Below are positions 33,816 to 41,495 of a stretch of 64,000 bases of DNA, in pieces. A program made the translations under genes and the position numbers. The notes under the pieces are model-generated. The model did not search any database, was not told the origin of the DNA, and was given only the letters and a program-made list of their open reading frames with translations. Every line of letters begins with the position of its first letter. Position 1 is the first letter of the stretch. This stretch comes from Micromonospora andamanensis (GTDB taxonomy: Bacteria > Actinomycetota > Actinomycetes > Mycobacteriales > Micromonosporaceae): NCBI RefSeq assembly GCF_016863495.1, contig NZ_BOOZ01000019.1, positions 45,937 to 109,936 of the forward strand, in the 5' to 3' direction.

Positions 33816-35513
33816 GTGGCCGAGGGAACGGACGACCGGGCGCTGCCGGCGACTGAGGAACTGGCCCTGGCCCGACGGGCCCTCGACGCCGGCGAGCTGG
33901 CGCATGCCGCCGATCACGTCGCGGCGGCGCTGGCCCGGGCACCGACGCTGCCCGAGGTGCACGAGACCCTCGCCCGGCTGGCCGCCGCCAGCGGCGACGG
34001 CGGCATCGGCCTGTTCCCGTTGCAGCACCACACGTTCGTCGGTGCCGTGGTTGCCCGCGCGCACCTGCTCGCCGCGGCCGGCCACCCGGCCGAGGGACTC
34101 GATCTGCTGGTCGCCGCCACCGCACACGCGCCCGGGGCGGACTGGGCGGGAGTGCCGTGGGTGACCTCGCCCGAGTTGGCCGAACGCCTCGGCCCCGAGC
34201 AGGCCGCCCGGGTGCTCATGCAGGTCTGCGCCGCCATCCCGGATCCGGTCCCACCGTCGAACCGGGCGGCCCTGTCGCCGTACCTCACGCTCGCCCGCAA
34301 CGCGATCACCGTCCACCCGGAGCACGCGCTGTTGCTGGGTACGGCGTCCGCGCTGGCCCGGCGGGTGGACGAGGTACCGCTCGCGGTCCACTGGGCCGGC
34401 CGGGGAGTACGCGCGACACCGTCGAAGATGGGCGAGGTGTGGCTCGGGTACGCGCTGCGCAGCGCCGGCCGGACCCGGGAGGCGCTGGCCGCCTTGCGGC
34501 GGGCCGTGGAGCACGACCCGGACGACCTGGCGGTGTACGCCGACATCGCCGGCACCCTGGCCGACAATGGTCGGCTGGAGGAGGCGCTGAGCTGGATCGA
34601 GCGGGCCCTGGCCCGCAACCCGTCCTTCGACTGCGCCGTGCACACGGCACACCGCCTGCGGTTCCAACGGGACGGCGCGGTCCGTCACCTGGTCGCGCTT
34701 GCGGACTTCATCCGCGATCATCCGGACGACTCACACGAACACGGCGACCTGGCCGAGTGCTGCCGCGGACGCCCCTGGCTGGGTCAGTTGACGCCGGCCG
34801 CGCCGGCCCCGGCGGCCGGCGCGATCCCCGGACCACCTGGCACCGGGCACCTCGACCGGTCGGAGCGGGGGGCACTCCTCCCTGCCCCGCCGCCGCCGTC
34901 CGCGGAGGCCGCCCGCCGCCTGCGCGAACTCGCCCACCCGGCCTGGCCGCACCCCCCTGCGGCGTACGACGCGGCGGTCGGCCTGGCCACCCTCGACCTG
35001 GCCGATCTGCTCGGCCTGCTGGCCCATCCACCGGAGACCCCGCAGACCGCGCTGGGGCGGGTGCTCGCCGGCCAGGACCCGGCGCTGTGGTTGCGGTGCG
35101 TGCAGGTCTGGACCTGCCTCGGGCTGCTGCACCACCGGACCGACGAGCCGTGGGCGGAGTCGACCCGGCGGCGGGTGCTCGTGGAGTTGTCGCGCGAGGT
35201 GCCAGAGGTCGCCGAGGCGGCCCTGTTCGCCCTGGTGACCGCCGCCTGGGTCGACCCGGCCGTCCGGCCCGACGTGGCCGCGCTGGTCTCCGAGCGGCTG
35301 GCCACGGTGGCCGAGGCGGCCCGCCGACATCCGGTGCCGAACGCCGTCTCCCTGGCGCACCTGGCGCTGGCCACGCCGGATCTCGATCCGGCGACCATCG
35401 CCCTGGCGCGCACGCTGGCCGGCGTGACCGCCGGCCAGCGACGTGGCACGCTGCGCGCCCTGCTGCGTCGTCTCCTGCCCCCGTGGCGGAGACGATCGCC
35501 CGGCATGCCCTGA
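33816..35513 (+). CDS. Tetratricopeptide-repeat protein
   Basis: The 565-aa cytoplasmic protein is almost all helical. TPR-like pairs are visible at about 18-70 and 200-290 (for example GYALRSAGRTREALAALRRAVEHDPDD). A Pro/Ala-rich hinge at about 325-370 separates a second helical half. It ends with a very basic tail (RRLLPPWRRRSPG). GTG at 33816 follows GAGCGAGAGG. No catalytic motif is present. A scaffold role is likely; the partner is unknown. Confidence 0.82.
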   Translation: MAEGTDDRALPATEELALARRALDAGELAHAADHVAAALARAPTLPEVHETLARLAAASGDGGIGLFPLQHHTFVGAVVARAHLLAAAGHPAEGLDLLVAATAHAPGADWAGVPWVTSPELAERLGPEQAARVLMQVCAAIPDPVPPSNRAALSPYLTLARNAITVHPEHALLLGTASALARRVDEVPLAVHWAGRGVRATPSKMGEVWLGYALRSAGRTREALAALRRAVEHDPDDLAVYADIAGTLADNGRLEEALSWIERALARNPSFDCAVHTAHRLRFQRDGAVRHLVALADFIRDHPDDSHEHGDLAECCRGRPWLGQLTPAAPAPAAGAIPGPPGTGHLDRSERGALLPAPPPPSAEAARRLRELAHPAWPHPPAAYDAAVGLATLDLADLLGLLAHPPETPQTALGRVLAGQDPALWLRCVQVWTCLGLLHHRTDEPWAESTRRRVLVELSREVPEVAEAALFALVTAAWVDPAVRPDVAALVSERLATVAEAARRHPVPNAVSLAHLALATPDLDPATIALARTLAGVTAGQRRGTLRALLRRLLPPWRRRSPGMP

Positions 35514-35530
35514 GGGCGGACCGGGCAGGC

Positions 35531-37117
35531 TCAGACGGCAGGTGTCCGGGCCAGGTCGGCCTCGGCCTGCTCCTGCCCGCTGGCGTCGGGCTCGGGTTCG
35601 TTGCTGGTGCGCAACGGGATCTCCCGGATGAACCAGGCGAGCGCCGGGACCACGACGGCGAAGAGCACCGCCCAGAGGAAAACGTGCGAGATCGCGTCGG
35701 CGAGGCCACCGAGCACCACCTCGCGGGCCTGTGCCGGCAGTTCCTTGAGCTGTTCGATGTTCATCGCCGCGCCGGCCTCGCCGCCACCGCTGAACGCGCC
35801 ACCGGCGGCCGAGCCGGCCAGCCGGTTGGCGAAGATGGCGCCGAACAGCGAGATGCCGAACGACCCGCCGATGGAGCGGAAGAAGGTGGCCGCGCCGCTG
35901 GCCGCCCCCAGATCCTTCTGGGCGACGCTGTTCTGCGCGATAAGCATGGAGGTCTGCATGAGGAAGCCCATACCGGCGCCGAGCACGAGCATGTAGAGCG
36001 ACGACTGGACCTTGCTGGTGTCCACGTCCAGCAGGCTCAGCAGGGCGAGCCCGACGGCCATCACCACGCCGCCGACGATCGGGAAGATCCGGTACCGCCC
36101 GGTCCGGGTGATCGCCCGGCCGACGACGAGCGAGACCAGCAGCATGCCGAACATCAGCGGCAGCAGCAGCAGGCCGGAGTCGGTGGCCGAGGCGCCCTGC
36201 ACGGTCTGCTGGTAGAGCGGCAGGAAGTTCATCGCGCCGAACATCGCGAAGCCGAGCAGGAAGCCGATCACCGAGATGAGGGCGAAGTTCCGGTTGGCGA
36301 AGAGCCGCAGCGGCAGGATCGGCTCGGGGACCCGGCGCTCGACGAACCCGAAGGCCACAAGCGCCACGACGGCCAGCATGGCGAGGCCGAGGATCTGCGG
36401 GGAGGCCCAGGCGTACTCGTTGCCACCCCAGGTGGTGATCAGCACGATCCCGGTGATGCCCACCGACAGCAGTGCGGCGCCGAGCCAGTCGATCCGGTGC
36501 TCGGTGCGGTACCGGGGCAGGTGCATGGTGGCGATCAGCAGCACCAGCGCCACCCCACCCAGGGGCAGGTTGACGTAGAACGCCCAGCGCCAGGAGAGGT
36601 GGTCGGTGATGAAACCGCCGACCAGCGGGCCGGCGACCATCGCGATGGCCATGATCCCGGCGATCATGCCCTGGTAGCGGCCACGCTCACGGGGCGGCAC
36701 GAGGTCGCCGATGATCGCCATGACGCCGACCATCAGGCCACCGGCACCCAGACCCTGGACGGCCCGGAAAGCGATCAACTGCACCATGCCGTCGTCGGGA
36801 CCGCCGAGGAATCCCGACCCGGCCATGCCGCAGAGCGCGGAGCCGACCAGGAAGATCACGACAGCGGTGAGGAAGACCGCCTTACGCCCGTAGAGGTCGC
36901 CGAGCTTGCCCCAGATCGGGGTGGAGACGGTGGTGCCCAGCACGTACGCGGTCACCACCCAGGTGAAGTGGTTGAGCCCGCCGAACTCCCCCACGATGCG
37001 CGGCAGGGCGGTACTGACGATCATGTTGTCGAGCATCGCCAGCATCATGGCGATCATCAGACCGAAGAGTACGACCCGGACATTCGGTCGCACGGCAGCC
37101 TGGTTCTGCTGGACCAT
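35531..37117 (-). CDS. MFS drug/proton antiporter, DHA2 (EmrB/QacA) family
   Basis: The 528-aa protein has 14 membrane segments. Motif C-like LDNMIVSTALPRIVGEFGG is in helix 1, and motif A is GKLGDLYGRK between helices 2 and 3. RAVQGLGAGGLMVG and AGPLVGGFITDHLSWRWAF match DHA2 exporters. The C-terminus is polar. It is divergent from a TetR gene with two operator copies between them, which points to regulated efflux of a toxic compound. The compound cannot be told from sequence. Confidence 0.95.
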   Translation of the reverse strand: MVQQNQAAVRPNVRVVLFGLMIAMMLAMLDNMIVSTALPRIVGEFGGLNHFTWVVTAYVLGTTVSTPIWGKLGDLYGRKAVFLTAVVIFLVGSALCGMAGSGFLGGPDDGMVQLIAFRAVQGLGAGGLMVGVMAIIGDLVPPRERGRYQGMIAGIMAIAMVAGPLVGGFITDHLSWRWAFYVNLPLGGVALVLLIATMHLPRYRTEHRIDWLGAALLSVGITGIVLITTWGGNEYAWASPQILGLAMLAVVALVAFGFVERRVPEPILPLRLFANRNFALISVIGFLLGFAMFGAMNFLPLYQQTVQGASATDSGLLLLPLMFGMLLVSLVVGRAITRTGRYRIFPIVGGVVMAVGLALLSLLDVDTSKVQSSLYMLVLGAGMGFLMQTSMLIAQNSVAQKDLGAASGAATFFRSIGGSFGISLFGAIFANRLAGSAAGGAFSGGGEAGAAMNIEQLKELPAQAREVVLGGLADAISHVFLWAVLFAVVVPALAWFIREIPLRTSNEPEPDASGQEQAEADLARTPAV

Positions 37118-37148
37118 CGGTAAGCTCCCCCCGAGATGCGGCGCACTT

Positions 37149-37190
37149 ACTTGCCGCCCGGCTAGTCACCTTACTAGCCGGACGGTAAGT
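37149..37190. promoter_or_regulatory. Two 18-bp TetR operator copies in the MFS/tetR gap
   Basis: Two imperfect palindromes of the form ACTwGCCGnnCGGywAGT lie at 37149-37166 and 37173-37190, 24 bp centre to centre. Together they also form one large inverted repeat with a perfect CCGGCTAGT/ACTAGCCGG core. They occupy the 112-bp gap between divergent starts. Confidence 0.8.
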
Positions 37191-37229
37191 TGGACAGGTA
37201 ACGACGGTCAACCGGATTGGCAGGTACGG

Positions 37230-37832
37230 GTGAGCCAGAGCACAGGCGGCACGCGGGAGCGGATCAAGGCCGTGGCGCTTGAGCTCTTCACCGAGCAGGG
37301 CTACGAGGCGACCTCACTGCGCGAGGTGGCCGAACGGCTCGGGGTGACGAAGGCCGCGCTCTACTACCACTTCAAGAGCAAGGACGAGATCGTCACCAGC
37401 GTGGTGGAGGACCGGCTGGAGCGGATGGACACCCTGATCACCTGGGCCGAGAGCCAGCCGGCCACGCTGGCCACCCGCCGAGCCGTCATCGAGCGGTACG
37501 CCGACGCCATGTTCAGTGGCGAGCAGCCCTCGGTGATGCGGTTCTTCGAGCAGAACCAGACAGCGTTGAAGAGCCTCTCCGCCGGCCGGGAACTGCGCGA
37601 TCGGATGTTCCGGCTGGCCACCGCGCTCTGCCAGGGTGACGACTCCCCCGGTGCCCAGCTCCGGGCCGTGCTGGCCCTGTTCGCCGTGCACAGCAGCTGG
37701 TTCGCCGTACGCACCCCGGACATCACCGACGCCGAGCGCAAGCAGGTGGCTCTGGAGGTCGCCGACGAGTTGCTCGCGGCGATCGCCGAACCGCCCACCC
37801 GCGTCCCTGACCTGTCCGGACGGAACAGCTAG
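37230..37832 (+). CDS. TetR-family transcriptional repressor
   Basis: The 200-aa regulator has an N-terminal HTH at about residues 8-55 (RIKAVALELFTEQGYEATS, VTKAALYYHFKSKDEI). An all-helical ligand-binding domain follows. GTG at 37230 gives the usual short lead before the HTH. The divergent MFS exporter is the obvious target, and the double palindrome between them is the obvious site. The ligand is unknown. Its stop codon overlaps the stop of the convergent acetyltransferase gene (CTAG). Confidence 0.94.
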   Translation: MSQSTGGTRERIKAVALELFTEQGYEATSLREVAERLGVTKAALYYHFKSKDEIVTSVVEDRLERMDTLITWAESQPATLATRRAVIERYADAMFSGEQPSVMRFFEQNQTALKSLSAGRELRDRMFRLATALCQGDDSPGAQLRAVLALFAVHSSWFAVRTPDITDAERKQVALEVADELLAAIAEPPTRVPDLSGRNS

Positions 37833-38332
37833 CGCAGCGGCAGGCGGAGAGCGAGCAGGTCCACTCCGGGCAGCGGGCTCCAGTCCCGCTCAGGCTGGCG
37901 GACGAAGCCGCGCCCGCGGTAGAGCCGGTGGGCCGGCTCGGCGTGACCCTCGCGTACGCAGATGGACACGGCGGCGCAGCCCAGCTCGATCGCGCGTGCG
38001 ACACACGCCTCGACGAGCGCGGCACCGGCGCCCCGGCCCTGCGCGGCCGGGTCCACCGCCAGCATCCGGAACTCCGCCTCTCCCGGGGCGCACATCTCGG
38101 CGTACCGGGTGCCGGGCAGCACGAAGGTGACCGAGCCGAGCAACTGCCCGGTCGCCCGGTCCACGGCCACCAGCACCTCACCGTGCTCCGCCCGAGCGGC
38201 GACGTCGGCCAGCACGTCGGCGTAGCCGGTCTCGCCCTTGAGCTGGCCGTCCGCCTCGTACGCCGCGACGGTGAGCCGGGCGAGCACAGCGAAGTCGGCC
38301 GGCTCGGCCGGGCGGATCAGCAGGTCACTCAA
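37829..38332 (-). CDS. GNAT-family N-acetyltransferase
   Basis: The 167-aa protein has the GNAT fold, with FRMLAVDPAAQGRGAGAALVEACV as the acetyl-CoA loop region (split here as EFRMLAVDP and QGRGAGAALV) and HRLYRGRGFVRQP near the C-terminus. The start is an unusual TTG at 38332, which overlaps the stop of the biotinyl carrier gene (TTGA). No ATG or GTG in frame would keep the conserved LLIRPAEPADF. The substrate is unknown. Confidence 0.85.
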   Translation of the reverse strand: MSDLLIRPAEPADFAVLARLTVAAYEADGQLKGETGYADVLADVAARAEHGEVLVAVDRATGQLLGSVTFVLPGTRYAEMCAPGEAEFRMLAVDPAAQGRGAGAALVEACVARAIELGCAAVSICVREGHAEPAHRLYRGRGFVRQPERDWSPLPGVDLLALRLPLR

Positions 38333-38544
38333 CCGATCACCGCGATCAGGTCACCGTCCTGCACCACGTCGCCCTCGTTCACCGCGAGCTGCTGCACGAC
38401 GCCGTCGGACTCGGCGATCACCGGGATCTCCATCTTCATCGACTCCAGGATCACCAGGGTGTCCCCCTCGGACACGGTGTCCCCGGCCGACGCGACGACC
38501 TTCCAGACGTTCGCCACCATCTCGGCGCGGATCTCCTCGGCCAT
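38329..38544 (-). CDS. Free-standing biotin/lipoyl attachment domain protein
   Basis: The 71-aa protein is a single biotinyl domain. The lysine K37 in the ESMKMEI motif is the attachment site, flanked by the usual GDTVSEGDTL and GDVVQDGDLIAVIG loops. It resembles the mycobacterial small biotinylated protein TB7.3 (Rv3221c), which also lies between the PdtaS and anti-sigma genes. Its carboxylase partner is unknown. The gene is followed by the GNAT gene with overlapping stop and start. Confidence 0.92.
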   Translation of the reverse strand: MAEEIRAEMVANVWKVVASAGDTVSEGDTLVILESMKMEIPVIAESDGVVQQLAVNEGDVVQDGDLIAVIG

Positions 38545-38744
38545 CTTTCGGCCCCTTCCCTCGCGGCTCCTGCGACGTATCCAATCATGCGCAGGCGGGC
38601 GGCGGGCGTGGAGCGGCCCCGGGAGCGGCCCACCGGGACCGCCGGCACTAGCATCAACGGGTCAGACCCGGACGCCGGCGAGGGCGACAGCGCCCCGGCG
38701 GCGGGGTCGCGCGCAGCCGATCCGGCCATCACGAGGAGGTCACC

Positions 38745-38819
38745 ATGGCGAAGAAGGCCCGTAAGAAGAAGGCCCGTAAGAAGAGCGCCGCGAACCACGG
38801 CAAGCGCCCCAACTCCTGA
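38745..38819 (+). CDS. 24-residue basic ribosomal protein, bL37-like
   Basis: The reading frame encodes a product of 24 residues. The first half is Lys/Arg-rich (MAKKARKKKARKK) and the end is ANHGKRPNS. GAGGAGG lies just before the ATG. From memory, the ANHGKRPN ending and this length match bL37, a tiny 50S protein found in mycobacterial ribosome structures and present in many actinobacteria. It would bind 23S rRNA. It is too short for most gene finders. Confidence 0.78.
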   Translation: MAKKARKKKARKKSAANHGKRPNS

Positions 38820-38899
38820 GCCGGCGGGCGGCTGCCCGCCGCGATCGGACGACGGACCACAGGTGCCCGGGTCACTTCCGACCCGGGCACCTGTGCAGG

Positions 38900-39187
38900 T
38901 CAGTCGGCCAGTTCGCGCGACTCGCTGCTCTCGAACACGACGAGCTCGCTGAGCCGTACCCGTAGCCGCTCGCGCAGCTCGTCAGGCGCGGACTCGTTGC
39001 CGCAGCAACGCGCCACGAGCGCCCTGACCTCCTGCTCGATGCCGTACTCGCGCAGGCAGGGGCCGCACTCGTCGAGATGGTGACGGATCAGCGTCCGCCG
39101 CTCCTGCGCGCACTCCAGGTCGAGGTACAGGTAGACCTCGGCGAGCACCTCACGGCAGTCCGTCTCGTGCGGATCTCCACAGCTCAC
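38900..39187 (-). CDS. rsrA: Zinc-containing anti-sigma factor RsrA/RshA
   Basis: The 95-aa ZAS-family protein starts at GTG 39187, one base after the sigR stop. Its C3, C11, H37, C41 and C44 fall at the same numbers as in Streptomyces RsrA, where C11, H37, C41 and C44 hold zinc and form the disulfide switch. Under thiol oxidation it releases SigR. The gene follows sigR in one operon, as in Streptomyces and mycobacteria. Confidence 0.95.
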   Translation of the reverse strand: MSCGDPHETDCREVLAEVYLYLDLECAQERRTLIRHHLDECGPCLREYGIEQEVRALVARCCGNESAPDELRERLRVRLSELVVFESSESRELAD

Positions 39188-39188
39188 G

Positions 39189-39812
39189 TCACACCTCCCG
39201 GCCGGTCGCGGCGGTCGAGCTCCGGGCCGGCTGGGCCGCGGAGAAACCCCGCTCCGCGGCGTACCCCTCAAGCAGCTTGCGCAGATTACGACGCCCGCGG
39301 TGCAACCGCGACATCACCGTGCCGATCGGCGTGCCCATGATGTCGGCCACCTCCTTGTAGGAGAAGCCCTCGACATCGGTCAGGTAGACGGCCAGCCGGA
39401 ACTCCTCCGGCAACTGCTGGAGGGCCTCCTTGACGTCGCTGTCCGGCAGCCGGTCGAGCGCCTCGGTCTCGGCGGACCGCAGCCCGCTCGACGTGTGCGA
39501 CTCCGCCTCGGCCAGCTGCCAGTCGGTGATCTCGTCGGTGGGCGCCTGGACCGGTTGGCGCTGCCGCTTGCGGTACGAGTTGATGTAGGTGTTGGTCAGG
39601 ATCCGGTAGAGCCAGGCCTTCAGGTTCGTGCCCTGCTCGAACTGGTGGAAGGCGGCGTACGCCTTCAGGTAGGTCTCCTGGACCAGGTCCTCGGCATCCG
39701 CCGGGTTACGCGTCATCCGCAGGCCGGCCGCGTACAGCTGATCGACGAATGGCATTGCGTCCCGCTCGAACCGGGCCCTGCGCTCGTCCGTCTTCTCCGT
39801 GGTCAACCGCAC
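39189..39812 (-). CDS. sigR: ECF sigma factor SigR/SigH (oxidative stress)
   Basis: The 207-aa short form has region 2 (DAEDLVQETYLKAYAAFHQF) and region 4 (LPEEFRLAVYLTDVEGFSYKE, TVMSRLHRGRRNLRK). It directs thiol-oxidative stress genes and is held by RsrA. The GTG at 39812 has only two bases after GAGGGG; a TTG at 39806 would have ideal spacing. The frame is open upstream to a well-placed GTG at 40004, giving a longer isoform (see next entries). The C-terminal tail is Ala/Thr-rich. Confidence 0.95.
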   Translation of the reverse strand: MRLTTEKTDERRARFERDAMPFVDQLYAAGLRMTRNPADAEDLVQETYLKAYAAFHQFEQGTNLKAWLYRILTNTYINSYRKRQRQPVQAPTDEITDWQLAEAESHTSSGLRSAETEALDRLPDSDVKEALQQLPEEFRLAVYLTDVEGFSYKEVADIMGTPIGTVMSRLHRGRRNLRKLLEGYAAERGFSAAQPARSSTAATGREV

Positions 39813-40004
39813 ATCCCCTCGGGTTGGATGCTTCCCCGCCGAGGATACGCGCACCGACCTTCCGGAAGATTCGGTTCCGACGGGTGTGCCCGTCGCCACC
39901 TCGGCCGGCGGCACCGCCGCCGGCCAGTTCGGGCCGGCCAGCAGCTGCCTGAGCTGCCGTGCCTCCCGCTCGTCGCGTTCCCGGTTCCGGATCTCGGTCG
40001 GCAC
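39813..40004 (-). CDS. N-terminal extension of SigR (long isoform SigR')
   Basis: This 64-codon extension is in frame with sigR, starting at GTG 40004 after GAGGGGGTGACC. It encodes a charged helix (RNRERDEREARQLRQLLAG) and a Pro/Gly-rich linker. In Streptomyces the stress promoter makes an unstable longer SigR of this kind. Here the promoter at 40042-40068 lies directly before it. Confidence 0.75.
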
Positions 40005-40041
40005 CGGTCACCCCCTCGCACAGTGGTTGTCCGAGGTGTTC

Positions 40042-40068
40042 AACGCGCGCCGCGGGTCGGGACATTCC
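40042..40068 (-). promoter_or_regulatory. SigR-type autoregulatory promoter
   Basis: On the minus strand GGAAT (40068-40064) and GTT (40044-40042, within GTTGAA) are separated by exactly 19 bases. This is the known SigR consensus GGAAT-N18/19-GTT. Transcription would begin near 40035, about 30 bases before the long-form GTG. The rest of the 248-bp gap shows nothing else. Confidence 0.85.
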
Positions 40069-40252
40069 GGCTCGGCCCGGGCGTTCCTGGTCCCCGCCCC
40101 GGCGGTGCGACCGTGGCTGGGACCAGGAAGGGCCTGGGAGCCCGGTGTCGCCGCCCGACCGGGCACTGGGACACCATCGGGTGCAACGAAGCGGCGCGGC
40201 CGGCGGACACGGCACCGGGAGGCACTGCGGCGCGCGGGCAGCCAGCGTGCCG

Positions 40253-40864
40253 TCAGGTCGCCCAGCCGTGCTCGCGCAGCCAGCCCACCGCCAGCGCGGC
40301 CGTACCGGCGGGGTCGCCCCGGAGGTCGTGCCGCTCCCCCGGCCGGACCAGCACCCGTACCAGCGGCCCCCGCTCGGGCACACCGAACGGGTCCCGGTCC
40401 CCGTTCACCACCAGGGTCGGCAGGCCGGTCATCAGCTCGCCGGCCCGGCTCCGCTCCGGTCGCCCGGGCGGATGCAGCGGGAAGGCGAGCGCCACCACCC
40501 CGGCGGCGGCCACCGCGGTCGCCGTCCGGCAGGCCACCCGAGCGCCACTGGAGCGACCACCCACCACCAGCGGTACGCCCGGATGCCGTCGCCGCAGCAC
40601 GGCGAGGACGGTCGACCACGCCTCGTCGAGGTGCCCGGCCGGGGCGGGCGCACGCCGGCCGGCGACCCGGTACGGCTGGGTCACCCGGGCCACCACCAGC
40701 CCGGCGGGCACCGCCGCGTCGCGCAGGCCGATCAGATCCGGGGCATCGACACCGCCGCCGGCCCCGTGCCCCAGCACCAGCAGGGCCCGGGGCGGGCCGG
40801 ACGGGTGATCGGTGTCGACCCGGGCGGGACCGCGCGGAGTGGCGATGACGTCGTCGTGTGGCAC
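40253..40864 (-). CDS. Alpha/beta hydrolase (dienelactone hydrolase/KANL3-Tex30 type)
   Basis: The 203-aa protein has LLVLGHGAGGGVD as the oxyanion loop and VVGGRSSGARVAC as the nucleophile elbow (GRSSG). LVVNGDRDPFG provides the acid, and the histidine is probably in PGERHDL. The size matches the small KANL3/Tex30-like family. Its substrate is unknown. It is followed, in the same direction, by sigR; the SigR promoter separates them. Confidence 0.88.
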   Translation of the reverse strand: MPHDDVIATPRGPARVDTDHPSGPPRALLVLGHGAGGGVDAPDLIGLRDAAVPAGLVVARVTQPYRVAGRRAPAPAGHLDEAWSTVLAVLRRRHPGVPLVVGGRSSGARVACRTATAVAAAGVVALAFPLHPPGRPERSRAGELMTGLPTLVVNGDRDPFGVPERGPLVRVLVRPGERHDLRGDPAGTAALAVGWLREHGWAT

Positions 40865-40906
40865 CGCCCCATTGAACCCGCCCCGACCTGGGCGGCACCC
40901 CGCGGA

Positions 40907-41299
40907 TCAGCTCAACGGCACCAGGGTGAGCAGCCGGTCACGCACCGGCGGACCCGGCTCACCTGCGGCATCCGGGTCGGGTTGCACCTCGCTGCGCCAG
41001 GCCACGAGCATCGCCCGCCGCTCCCGTGGCGTGGTGCCGCCCCAGACGCCGTGACAATCGCCGACCTCCAACGCCCAGGCCAGGCAGGAGCCCTGCACAT
41101 CGCAGCTGCGGCACAGTGCCACCGCCGCATCCGCCGGCTCGTTCGGCGCCGGAAAGAACGTTTCCGGGTCGACGCTCTGACAGGTGCCTCTGGTGCGCCA
41201 GGCTTCGTCCTGTCGCCGCTCACGCAACGCCCGCAACAGTCGCGGATCACGCCGCGCGGCGGCCACCTCGTGCGGACGGGGCATACGCGCCCGTGTCAT
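40907..41299 (-). CDS. WhiB-family iron-sulfur protein
   Basis: The 130-aa protein carries the four cluster cysteines C40, C63, C66 and C72, followed by GVWGGTTPRERR. It has a 35-residue Arg-rich N-terminal extension and a 45-residue C-terminal tail not seen in WhiB1. I cannot assign it to a named WhiB class. The ATG at 41299 follows GGGAGGTGGG. A palindrome and a good promoter lie upstream. Confidence 0.9.
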   Translation of the reverse strand: MTRARMPRPHEVAAARRDPRLLRALRERRQDEAWRTRGTCQSVDPETFFPAPNEPADAAVALCRSCDVQGSCLAWALEVGDCHGVWGGTTPRERRAMLVAWRSEVQPDPDAAGEPGPPVRDRLLTLVPLS

Positions 41300-41339
41300 C
41301 CACCCACCTCCCCCGTGGGACCAGCAAGATCGATGGAGA

Positions 41340-41360
41340 TCGTTCACCCGACGTGAACGA
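41340..41360. promoter_or_regulatory. Perfect palindrome in the whiB leader
   Basis: TCGTTCAC-N5-GTGAACGA is an exact 8-bp inverted repeat. It lies about 15-30 bases downstream of the predicted transcription start and 40 bases before the ATG, so it could be a repressor site or a leader hairpin. Confidence 0.6.
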
Positions 41361-41379
41361 CACCCACCACCGGCGCTGT

Positions 41380-41409
41380 GTTCTATCGCACTTACGTACG
41401 CCGAGACAA
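41380..41409 (-). promoter_or_regulatory. Candidate housekeeping promoter for the whiB gene
   Basis: On the minus strand TTGTCT (41409-41404) and TAGAAC (41385-41380) are 18 bases apart. Each matches the sigma-70 consensus at four of six positions. The region is AT-richer than its surroundings. Confidence 0.5.
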
Positions 41410-41495
41410 GACTCTGCCGGGAACTTGGCAGAACGTTGGAGTCACCTTTCGCCCGCAACCGCAGCAAATCACTCCCGACAATGTGCCGGCCGTGA

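Noticed and set aside
34157..37123. A 988-codon open frame across the TPR and MFS genes
   Set aside because: It spans two unrelated genes in other frames and shows no domain. Long stop-free frames are common at this GC content.
38900..39187. Upstream ATG at 39271 for rsrA
   Set aside because: It would lie inside sigR, add a Pro/Arg-rich stretch and shift the conserved cysteine numbering that fits RsrA exactly from GTG 39187.
40907..41299. Naming the second WhiB protein as WhiB2, WhiB7 or WblA
   Set aside because: The long N- and C-terminal parts and the cluster spacing do not clearly match any of these from memory, and whiB7 is expected beyond the right edge of the window.
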